DNA of 5,885 bases, taken from Balneolales bacterium. GTDB taxonomy: Bacteria; Bacteroidota; Rhodothermia; Balneolales; Natronogracilivirgulaceae. Positions 1 through 5,885 of this stretch are shown here, in pieces. Every line of letters begins with the position of its first letter. Positions within the stretch are counted from its first letter, which is position 1. Made by a program: the position numbers and the translations under genes. The notes beneath the pieces are model-generated. The model saw only the letters and a program-made list of their open reading frames with translations. It was not told the DNA's origin and searched no databases. Location: assembly GCA_007133875.1 (NCBI GenBank), contig SLLW01000172.1, positions 1-5,885 of the forward strand, written 5' to 3'.

Positions 1-2
1 GT

Positions 3-482
3 GCCGACGAGGTGGTCACCGAACTGGTCTATTCTTATAAGGAAATGGCCCGGAAAAAGGAGATTACTATTGTAGAGGATATCGGCTCTTTTGAGGTGGT
101 TTCGTATACCCCTTATTTAAATCGCATAATGGACAACCTGATCTCCAATGCATTAAAGTTCTCTCCTCACGGTGAGACCGTTTATGTGGCAGTGAAAACG
201 TCAGATGCCGATACCTGGCAACTTACGGTTTCCGATAACGGACCGGGGTTCTCTAGTGAGGACAAAAAGAAAATGTATCAGATGTTCGGAAAGCTGTCGG
301 CTCGTCCAACCAATGGTGAGGATTCGACCGGCCTGGGCCTTTATGCCGTTCATCTACTGGTTAAGCGTCTCGGTGGCCACATTATACTGGATAGTGAAAA
401 AGATCAGGGCAGTACATTTATTTGCGAATTCCCTCTCCGGATGGAGCAATCAATACCCGCACAGGATCCGGTCCTGTCTTAA
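3..482 (+). CDS. Sensor histidine kinase, C-terminal ATPase domain (5' end outside window)
   Basis: This is the 3' part of a two-component sensor kinase. The reading frame is open to the left edge, so the sensor region and the phospho-accepting histidine are not visible. What remains is almost exactly a HATPase_c (GHKL) ATP-binding domain. Counting from the GTG at 12, the N box is DNLISNALKFSP (residues 41-52), the G1 box is DNGPGF (75-80), an F-box-like MFGKL follows at 91-95, the G2 box is GLGLY (107-111), and the final strand is GSTFICEFPL (133-142). These residues bind ATP-Mg and feed autophosphorylation of the missing histidine. About 14 unconserved residues follow, with no receiver domain, so this is probably a classical kinase rather than a hybrid. 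The partner regulator must lie outside the window. The gene converges on the amidohydrolase operon. The family call is secure; the signal sensed is unknown. Confidence 0.93.
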   Translation, partial: ADEVVTELVYSYKEMARKKEITIVEDIGSFEVVSYTPYLNRIMDNLISNALKFSPHGETVYVAVKTSDADTWQLTVSDNGPGFSSEDKKKMYQMFGKLSARPTNGEDSTGLGLYAVHLLVKRLGGHIILDSEKDQGSTFICEFPLRMEQSIPAQDPVLS

Positions 483-483
483 T

Positions 484-616
484 AATCCTCCGGAATCTTG
501 GCATTTCGCTTGAGCCAAAATAATTCTCCAGTGCCTTGGCAACTCTCCGGAGTCTTGGCAATTTTCCGGAGCACCAGCACATTCTCTCGAGCCACAATGA
601 TTCTCCGGAGCGTATA
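484..616. repeat. Degenerate tandem array, 19-20 bp period, about 7 units
   Basis: Seven units fill most of the gap between the convergent genes. The best unit reads AACTCTCCGGAGTCTTGGC (541-559). The core hexamer (CCGGAG or a variant) starts at 490, 509, 528, 547, 566, 586 and 605, so the spacings are 19, 19, 19, 19, 20 and 19. The clearest copies start at 484, 522, 541, 560 and 598; those at 503 and 579 are more diverged, with TTGAGCCA and TCGAGCCA. Weaker echoes at about 626, 643 and 663 suggest the array once ran on toward the amidohydrolase stop codon. Many units contain the 8-bp palindrome CTCCGGAG or part of it. The period is not a multiple of three and the region has no credible gene. 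It looks like an ageing minisatellite; a role in binding or termination is possible but unsupported. Confidence 0.75.
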
Positions 617-684
617 AATGACCTGCAGGAGCTAACGAATAACCGGAATGAGCACCCATTCGCTGAACGCGCAGGGTTGTAACC

Positions 685-1929
685 CTACTGCTTATCCGCA
701 TCATATTCGGAAACCAGGGTCCCGTTAATGAAGACATGGGTCGGACGTGATGTGTATTCAAAAGGATCTCCATTGAAAAGCACCAGATCGGCATCTTTGC
801 CGGGTCTGAGGGATCCCACACGGTTGTCTATGTTGAGGATTCTGGCCGGTTCGATGGTCAGTGCCCGCAGGGCATCATCCGGGTCCAGCCCGTTTCCCAC
901 CGCAACGGCAGCTTCAAAAAGTACAACCCGGGTTTTGGGAACATAGGATTCATAACCGCTCTGAAACACAATCGGAATTCCGGCTTCCGATAGTTTGCCT
1001 GCGGTGTCAAAAGCGGCATTTTCCGTGTCGCCGCGGGTGCGGACCATTGTTGGGTGAATGATGACCGGCACATCAGCTTCCAGCAGCTCGTCAATGAGCA
1101 GAAACGACTCCGCTGCCCCGTCAAGCAGCAACGGAAAGCCGAATTCGTCCCGGAGCCGCAGTGCAGCCATGATATCATGGGAGCGTTGAGCCGTGATCAG
1201 CGCAAAGGTGTTGCCGGCAAGCATGTCCGCCAAAGCATCGAGTTTGAGGTCGCGGTCGGGCCGTTTGCCGGCATCTTCATCGCGTCGCTTTTCAGTGTAT
1301 TCCTGTGCGCGGATTAACTCCTGCCGGAGCATGGCAATTCCTTTTGAACGGGTTCCGGGCGTCGAATAATTACTGCGAACCACCGAACCCAGCGTGATCG
1401 AAAGTGCTGTCGTGGAATCAATGATGGCATCCGCTACATTCCGGCCTGCTGTTTTAACAATCATTGTCTGTCCGCTGACTACAGCTCCGGGCGCATGACC
1501 GGTATGTATGGTGGTGATCCCGTTATCACGAAGAAAACCGACCAGCTCTTCACGGGCATTGTAGGCGTCAAAAGCGCGCAGATCCGGCTGGATGGCATGT
1601 GAGAATTCCAGCTGATCCTGGTCATGATCCTGGTTGTAATAGCCGGCCAGGCCGACCACCGTGCGGGCATCGATGAGCCCGGGAGTGATGATACGTGCTT
1701 CATAGTGGTCATACCCATCGGGTATGGAGATATCGTTCTGCATACCAACCTGTTCAATCCTGCCGTCCCGCATCAGGACGATCCCGTCAAAAATCGGATC
1801 GCCATCCATCGTGTAAATCGTTTCGGCGGTCACGGCAATCTGTGCAGCAGCCGGCGTTGCAGAAAAAACCGTAAAGATCAGGATCAGAAAAACCGGTAGC
1901 AGCTCGGGAAAAACGTGTTGTGCTTTCAT
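685..1929 (-). CDS. Exported amidohydrolase-like protein lacking the metal-binding residues (probable pseudoenzyme)
   Basis: The 414-residue protein starts with a signal peptide (hydrophobic core about 10-24, ending ATPAAAQ near 30), so it should be periplasmic. It aligns along its length with the amidohydrolase encoded just upstream and shares the imidazolonepropionase-like (COG1228) frame: TPGLIDA (82-88), an SGQT motif (152-155), PGTR (191-194), RVGSLRPGKDADLVLFNGDP (370-389). Yet the catalytic positions are replaced. The HxH motif after PGLID is R89-T-V91; the beta5 histidines are L244/T246/Q248; the beta6 pair is D270-G271; the beta8 HTDD is Q323-S-G-Y326. A metal-dependent hydrolase cannot work normally with these changes. 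The frame is intact and the fold motifs are conserved, so it looks maintained rather than decayed. It lies 63 bases downstream of its partner and is probably cotranscribed; it may be a structural or regulatory subunit. No clear ribosome-binding site precedes the ATG. Confidence 0.88.
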   Translation of the reverse strand: MKAQHVFPELLPVFLILIFTVFSATPAAAQIAVTAETIYTMDGDPIFDGIVLMRDGRIEQVGMQNDISIPDGYDHYEARIITPGLIDARTVVGLAGYYNQDHDQDQLEFSHAIQPDLRAFDAYNAREELVGFLRDNGITTIHTGHAPGAVVSGQTMIVKTAGRNVADAIIDSTTALSITLGSVVRSNYSTPGTRSKGIAMLRQELIRAQEYTEKRRDEDAGKRPDRDLKLDALADMLAGNTFALITAQRSHDIMAALRLRDEFGFPLLLDGAAESFLLIDELLEADVPVIIHPTMVRTRGDTENAAFDTAGKLSEAGIPIVFQSGYESYVPKTRVVLFEAAVAVGNGLDPDDALRALTIEPARILNIDNRVGSLRPGKDADLVLFNGDPFEYTSRPTHVFINGTLVSEYDADKQ

Positions 1930-1992
1930 AAATGATGGTTGTATTCCAGGTGATGGCGTTGGTGTGCAGGGGTGTTGATGCCGGCGGGTGGG

Positions 1993-3357
1993 TTATCGGT
2001 GATGGTGTCCGTATCCGCCGCCGCGGAAGACATGGTATCCTCCGGTTGCGAATTTCCGATCATCCGGATCGTCATAATCCCACATTTTCTGACCCTCGAT
2101 CCAGGTCTGTTTGACACGGGTGTAAACGCTGAAGGGGTCTCCGGATAAAATGATGAAATCGGCGTCCTTGCCGGGCTCAAGCGATCCGACCCGGTCATCC
2201 ATATCCATCTGGCGGGCATTGGCTATGGTCACCGATTCCAGCGCTTTTTGGCGGCTCATACCCTCGCGTATACCAAACGCCGGCGATCGCAGAAAGAGTC
2301 GGGAGTCGGTTACGCCGTCATCTGTATGAAACCCGAAATCAACACCGGCTTCCTCGAGAATGGGCGCGGCTTTAGGCAGTAGATTGACCGCCTCCATCTT
2401 ACCACCGGGTGAATCAATATATATGATGGATGCGGGATATCCGGAGGCGGCGATTTCATCAGCCACTTTCCAGGCATCGGTAACATGATGCAGAACCATA
2501 CGGTATCCGAATTCATCTGCCAGACGGATGGCGGTGAGGATATCGTCGTGCCGGTGTGTGTGATTATGAACAATGCGCTTGCCTTCAAGCACTTCCACGA
2601 GCGATTCCAGTGCCAGGTCACGTGATGGCCTGCGGCTTTCGTCATCAGCGGCCGCTTCCATCCGGGCCTGGTACTCCCGGGCACGGATGAGCATCCCCCG
2701 AACCATTGCAGCCGATTTTGCACGAGTTCCGGGGAAGGGCGGTTGCCGCATCGGATTGGTACCGTTGGCAAACTTCAGTCCGCCGTAAATGGCATGCTCT
2801 TCATCTACATAGAGGAGCATCTCCTCAACCGTATTGACCCGCCGCAGTTTCAGGTAAACCGTCTGGCCGCTGATGAGATGGCCGGAGCCGGGCATTACAT
2901 TGACGGTGGTGACACCGCCCGCGAGTGCTTTCAGGAACGTGTCGCTTCGGGGATCGATGGTGTCGAGGATACGCACATCGGGGTGCATGGCAGAGGACCG
3001 GTCGCCGCCATCACCTTCGCCGATATGGGAGTGTGGATCAACCAGACCGGGCATGATGACTTTTCCGGTGACATCCATTTTTCTGGCGTTTACGGGAATG
3101 GAGACGGTCCCCGCTTCACCGACGGCGTGAATAGTTCCGTTCCGTGTTACCAGCACTCCGTTGTCATAGGTATCACCGGTTACGGTTATAATCTGTGCTC
3201 CGGTGAAGGCGATTGTCTGGTCCTGTGCCTTCAGACCACCGGGCAAGAGTGTGGAAAACAGGAAAAGCACGAATGCGCACATCGTGCCTGCCGAATATTT
3301 GACAAGTGAAAAATTTTGGAGAAGTGCGAAACCGGTAGCTATACCAACACGTTTCAT
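1993..3357 (-). CDS. Exported metal-dependent amidohydrolase (imidazolonepropionase/prolidase-like)
   Basis: This is an amidohydrolase-superfamily enzyme of the COG1228 type, expected to hydrolyse a C-N bond in a small amide, cyclic imide or dipeptide in the periplasm. Numbered from the ATG at 3357 (454 residues), metal ligands are recognisable: HSH at 109-111 in MPGLVDPHSHIG, a possible bridging lysine K195 in GGLKFANG, the HNHTHRHDD cluster at 264-272, HH at 290-291, and HTDD at 344-347, whose first Asp (346) is the likely catalytic base. The closing motif RVGSLEPGKDADFIILSGDP is typical of the family. The frame is open to an ATG at 3429, but those 24 extra residues are proline-rich and unlike a signal sequence. 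MKR at 3357 gives a long signal peptide ending LKAQ (about 41-44); the ATG at 3282 would give a short one without basic residues. The C-terminus is a Gly/His-rich tail ending HHHR. It is the first gene of the probable operon; the substrate is unknown. Confidence 0.9.
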   Translation of the reverse strand: MKRVGIATGFALLQNFSLVKYSAGTMCAFVLFLFSTLLPGGLKAQDQTIAFTGAQIITVTGDTYDNGVLVTRNGTIHAVGEAGTVSIPVNARKMDVTGKVIMPGLVDPHSHIGEGDGGDRSSAMHPDVRILDTIDPRSDTFLKALAGGVTTVNVMPGSGHLISGQTVYLKLRRVNTVEEMLLYVDEEHAIYGGLKFANGTNPMRQPPFPGTRAKSAAMVRGMLIRAREYQARMEAAADDESRRPSRDLALESLVEVLEGKRIVHNHTHRHDDILTAIRLADEFGYRMVLHHVTDAWKVADEIAASGYPASIIYIDSPGGKMEAVNLLPKAAPILEEAGVDFGFHTDDGVTDSRLFLRSPAFGIREGMSRQKALESVTIANARQMDMDDRVGSLEPGKDADFIILSGDPFSVYTRVKQTWIEGQKMWDYDDPDDRKFATGGYHVFRGGGYGHHHR

Positions 3358-3501
3358 CGGGTCAGGAACCTGCGGATTCGTCACAAATGGGTTCCGGGAG
3401 CGGATCGTGGCAGCAGGAAAATGGGTCATAAACGATACTTTTCATGAAAGGTAATGACAAACCCCTAATATCAGAAAACGTAATCATAAAAACAGGCCGG
3501 T

Positions 3502-3515
3502 GTGGCAATTGTCAC
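3502..3515. promoter_or_regulatory. Candidate operator: imperfect palindrome GTGGCAATTGTCAC
   Basis: The two 7-base arms match at all but one pair (fourth from each end), centred on CAATTG. The position, in the gap between two divergent genes, is where a dimeric repressor or activator would bind. There is no cognate regulator gene in the window and no second copy of the word, so the assignment rests on symmetry and location only. Confidence 0.25.
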
Positions 3516-3663
3516 GGGAGGGGGGAATGCCCAAAACGATGAACAATCATTGCTTCCGGATGACGGTACTTGCAGGTTATTTGGTGGAATCGGATATTGC
3601 GATATTTACTCAGATATTTTATGAATGCCCTTCTGACGGGTACTTATCAACTATTATTTATAC

Positions 3664-3667
3664 AGGG
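3664..3667 (+). promoter_or_regulatory. Ribosome-binding site that decides the GH97 start
   Basis: AGGG, within ACAGGGAAA, lies 7 bases before the ATG at 3675. It supports that ATG over the in-frame TTG at 3570 and ATG at 3621. The chosen start also puts a lipoprotein signal peptide exactly at the N-terminus. Confidence 0.55.
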
Positions 3668-3674
3668 AAATCGA

Positions 3675-5789
3675 ATGCTTTTACATGTTAGAACTGCTGT
3701 TTTTGCAGCAATAATTGGCCCTGTATCTCTGGCCGGATGCGGAACCACTACAGAAAGTGCCATTGAGGCCCGACAGAGACTGCAGGATTCCGATGAGGTG
3801 ACAGATCTGTCTGAAAAAAAACATTCCATTACATCTCCCGGAGATATCCATACGATCTCTTTTGCGCTGGAGGACGGTGTACCGGTTTATGCTGTTGAGC
3901 GGGAGGGTCGGGTTGTTCTTGCACCGTCACGGATGGGGTTCGAACTGGCGGAAATTCCAGATATGCGGGATAATTTTCGTATCGCAGCGGTCGAAACCGA
4001 GTCTCATGATGATACATGGGAGCAAGTTTGGGGCGAGAAACAGTTTATTCGCAACCATTATGAAGAGATGAAAGTATTTCTGGTCGAGGATCAGGATGAG
4101 CCCAGGCAAATGACAATCGTCTTTCGTGCCTATGACGACGGGGTCGGCTTCCGCTATGAATTCCCGAAACAACCGCACCTCGATACGCTTGTTATCATGG
4201 ATGAGCTGACCGAATTTGCGTTGACAGGCGATCATCAGTCATGGTATATCGATGCCTATCAATGGAACCGGTTTGAATATCTGTTCGAAAACACCCCGCT
4301 TTCCGAAGCCGATACCGTCCATACTCCGCTCACCATGCAGACCGACGACGGGCTCTACCTCAGTTTTCATGAAGCGGCCCTGGTCGACTATACGACCATG
4401 ACCCTGGGACGGGTGGATGAGTACACACTTCGTTCGAACCTTATGCCGTGGTCCGACGGGGTTCGCGTACGCGGATCCGCTCCGATGACCACTCCATGGC
4501 GGACGTTGCAGATTGCCGACGATCCCGGCGGCCTCATCACCTCCTACCTCATCCTCAACCTCAACGAGCCCAATAGGATCGAGGATACCTCCTGGATTGA
4601 ACCCGGAAAATATGTCGGAATTTGGTGGGAGATGCATCTGGATAAATCAACATGGGGCCGGGGAGATAAACTGGGTGCGACCACCGAAAATGCCAAACAT
4701 TATATCGATTTTGCCGCCGAACACGGTTTTGATCATGTGCTGGTTGAGGGTTGGAATCCTGGCTGGGACGGTGACTGGTACGACAGCGGTGTGGTTTTTG
4801 ATTTCACGGAATCCATTCCGGAATTTGATCTCGAGGGGGTTGCCCAATATGCCCTCGACAACGGAACACGACTGATGGGGCACCACGAAAATTCGGCAAC
4901 GGTACTGCATTACGAGAGCCAGATGGAAGCGGGGTTTGCAATGTATGAAGAGCTGGGGGTCCGTGCCGTGAAAACCGGCTATGTCGGACACGGCCGGGAA
5001 ATCATGCGTTATGATGAGGATGGCAACGAGCAGTTCGAGTGGCACCACGGGCAGTTTATGGTGGATCATCATCAGAGCGTAGTGGAATTGGCCGCATCGC
5101 ACAAAATATCCCTCAATGTACACGAAGGGGTGAAGGATACCGGCCTGCGGCGCACCTGGCCCAATCTGATGACCAGGGAAGTGGCTGTGGGACAAGAGTA
5201 TAACGCCTGGGGCGAGTGGGGCGGCAATCCCCCTGATTATGTGGTGTTACTGCCATTCACCCGGATGCTCTCGGGCCCGTTCGATTATACTCCCGGAATT
5301 TTTGATCTCCATTTCGATGAATACCGCCCAGATAACCGCGTCAAGCACACCCTGGCTAAAGAACTGGCTCTGTATGTTACTATCTACAGCCCCTTGCAGA
5401 TGGCGGCCGACCTGCCGCGCAACTACGAGGCCAATCCCGAACCGTTTCAATTTATCAAGGATGTACCCGTCGACTGGTACGACACCAAAGTGTTGCATGC
5501 CGATATCGGAAATTTTGTGACAATCGTGCGCCGTGATCGCAACAGTGATGAGTGGTTTTTGGGCAGTATCACCGACGAGGAACCAAGATCTCTGGAGACC
5601 GAACTTGCGTTTCTGGATGAAGGGCGTACCTACATTGCTGAAATTTATCGTGATGGCGAATCGGCTGACTGGGATGAGAACCCTTACGACATCGTCATCG
5701 AAGAGCTTGAAGTTGACAGGGAAACGGTCATGACCCTTGAACTGGCACCCGGAGGCGGCCAGGCTATACGGTTCCGACCGGCTGACTAA
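3675..5789 (+). CDS. GH97 family alpha-glucosidase, SusB-type (inverting), lipoprotein
   Basis: A 704-residue glycoside hydrolase family 97 enzyme, the usual size of the family, that should release glucose from the non-reducing end of alpha-glucosides such as maltooligosaccharides. The N-terminus is a lipoprotein signal with lipobox SLAGC (Cys22), so it is probably anchored to a periplasm-facing membrane. An N-terminal beta-sandwich (about 50-305, with FRAYDDGVGFRYEFP and FEYLFENTPLSE) precedes a (beta/alpha)8 barrel (about 310-580) and a C-terminal beta domain. The inverting catalytic set is visible: Glu405 (GHHEN), Glu484 (NVHEG), Glu502 and Glu508 (VGQEYNAW). The 484/502/508 spacing equals that of Glu508/526/532 in Bacteroides SusB, where 532 is the general acid and these residues also bind calcium; Glu201 is the likely fourth ligand. 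VKTGYVG has Gly435 where retaining GH97 enzymes carry their Asp nucleophile. No SusC/SusD genes are in view. Exact substrate preference is not certain. Confidence 0.93.
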   Translation: MLLHVRTAVFAAIIGPVSLAGCGTTTESAIEARQRLQDSDEVTDLSEKKHSITSPGDIHTISFALEDGVPVYAVEREGRVVLAPSRMGFELAEIPDMRDNFRIAAVETESHDDTWEQVWGEKQFIRNHYEEMKVFLVEDQDEPRQMTIVFRAYDDGVGFRYEFPKQPHLDTLVIMDELTEFALTGDHQSWYIDAYQWNRFEYLFENTPLSEADTVHTPLTMQTDDGLYLSFHEAALVDYTTMTLGRVDEYTLRSNLMPWSDGVRVRGSAPMTTPWRTLQIADDPGGLITSYLILNLNEPNRIEDTSWIEPGKYVGIWWEMHLDKSTWGRGDKLGATTENAKHYIDFAAEHGFDHVLVEGWNPGWDGDWYDSGVVFDFTESIPEFDLEGVAQYALDNGTRLMGHHENSATVLHYESQMEAGFAMYEELGVRAVKTGYVGHGREIMRYDEDGNEQFEWHHGQFMVDHHQSVVELAASHKISLNVHEGVKDTGLRRTWPNLMTREVAVGQEYNAWGEWGGNPPDYVVLLPFTRMLSGPFDYTPGIFDLHFDEYRPDNRVKHTLAKELALYVTIYSPLQMAADLPRNYEANPEPFQFIKDVPVDWYDTKVLHADIGNFVTIVRRDRNSDEWFLGSITDEEPRSLETELAFLDEGRTYIAEIYRDGESADWDENPYDIVIEELEVDRETVMTLELAPGGGQAIRFRPAD

Positions 5790-5866
5790 CCCGTATCACC
5801 GTATTGGAAGAGTAGTTTTCCCGATTTGGTTACCCGTGAACTTCTTGAGATCTTTTTATAAAAAAT

Positions 5867-5885
5867 ATGAACCTCTTACTCATCA
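5867..5885 (+). CDS. Possible start of a downstream gene (cut by window edge)
   Basis: An ATG 77 bases after the GH97 stop begins a frame reading MNLLLI to the window edge, as a signal peptide or membrane protein might. It is preceded by an A/T-rich stretch that includes the palindrome TTTTTATAAAAA (5853-5864) but no Shine-Dalgarno site. Six codons cannot establish a gene. The 5790-5866 stretch shows no convincing intrinsic terminator, so read-through from the GH97 gene is possible. Confidence 0.2.

Larger units (their letters stand above)
3358..3674. promoter_or_regulatory. Divergent intergenic region between the amidohydrolase operon and GH97 gene
   Basis: About 317 bases separate the preferred starts of the two divergent genes, so both promoters should lie here. 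There is no exact match to the Bacteroidota promoter pattern (TTTG, then TAnnTTTG about 20 bases on). The nearest on the - strand is TACGTTTT, in the 3470s-3480s. The region holds an imperfect 14-bp palindrome (3502-3515), a perfect 10-bp palindrome TTTCATGAAA (3440-3449), three GATATT words (3593, 3601, 3613) and two copies of GAATGCCC (3525 and 3623). The frames at 3500-3691 (63 codons) and the TTG-initiated extension of the GH97 frame from 3570 have no recognisable protein features and are not called as genes. Confidence 0.45.

Noticed and set aside
484..616. CRISPR array or sigma-54 promoters (TTGGCA words)
   Set aside because: Units are contiguous with no unique spacers, so it is not CRISPR. 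No TTGGCA is followed at the right distance by the TTGC element of a sigma-54 promoter.
671..691. Inverted repeat AGGGT-TGTA-ACCCT as a terminator for the convergent genes
   Set aside because: The stem is only about 5 bp, it overlaps the amidohydrolase stop codon, and there is no T-tract on either strand.
450..821. 123-codon - strand frame across the tandem array
   Set aside because: Its internal repeats (APEN, CQDSG) are just the 19-bp DNA array read in one frame, and it overlaps the 3' ends of two well-supported genes.
2743..3309. 188-codon + strand frame opposite the intact amidohydrolase
   Set aside because: It is a shadow frame lying entirely antisense to a strongly conserved coding region and shows no protein motifs.
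3570..3674. N-terminal extension of the GH97 protein from a TTG codon
   Set aside because: The extension would bury the lipoprotein signal peptide, and the ATG at 3675 has a good ribosome-binding site and an ideal lipobox 22 residues in.
3500..3691. 63-codon + strand frame upstream of the GH97 gene
   Set aside because: It has no recognisable domain or clear ribosome-binding site, and it overlaps the GH97 start and its lipoprotein signal region in another frame.
4647..5195. 182-codon - strand frame opposite the GH97 barrel
   Set aside because: It lies antisense to the catalytic core of GH97, where the + strand frame carries all the family motifs.

Overview
The window looks like chromosomal DNA from a Gram-negative bacterium of the Bacteroidota/Balneolota type. 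The pointers are a SusB-type GH97 glucosidase carried as a lipoprotein, a pair of exported amidohydrolases with short '...AQ' signal peptides, and poorly defined Shine-Dalgarno sites. The base composition is moderate. The phylum is an inference from gene style; no rRNA or tRNA is present to confirm it.

Layout from left to right: (1) the 3' end of a sensor histidine kinase on the + strand, up to 482. (2) A roughly 200-base gap between convergent genes, largely filled by a degenerate tandem array with a 19-20 bp period. (3) Two tandem paralogous amidohydrolases on the - strand (1993-3357, then 685-1929), 63 bases apart and probably one operon. The upstream copy keeps the metal-binding histidines and aspartates; the downstream copy has lost essentially all of them. 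(4) A divergent intergenic region of about 320 bases with palindromes and repeated GATATT words. (5) A GH97 alpha-glucosidase lipoprotein on the + strand (3675-5789). (6) A short trailer and perhaps the first codons of another gene.

The amidohydrolase pair probably acts in the periplasm on a small imported or cell-derived compound, perhaps a dipeptide or a cyclic amide. The substrate cannot be read from sequence. The GH97 enzyme should release glucose from alpha-glucosides such as maltooligosaccharides in the periplasm. Apart from the shared intergenic region, nothing links the two systems functionally. The most interesting points are the conserved-but-gutted amidohydrolase paralogue next to its intact partner and the 19-bp array. 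No CRISPR, insertion sequence, phage or defence system was found.
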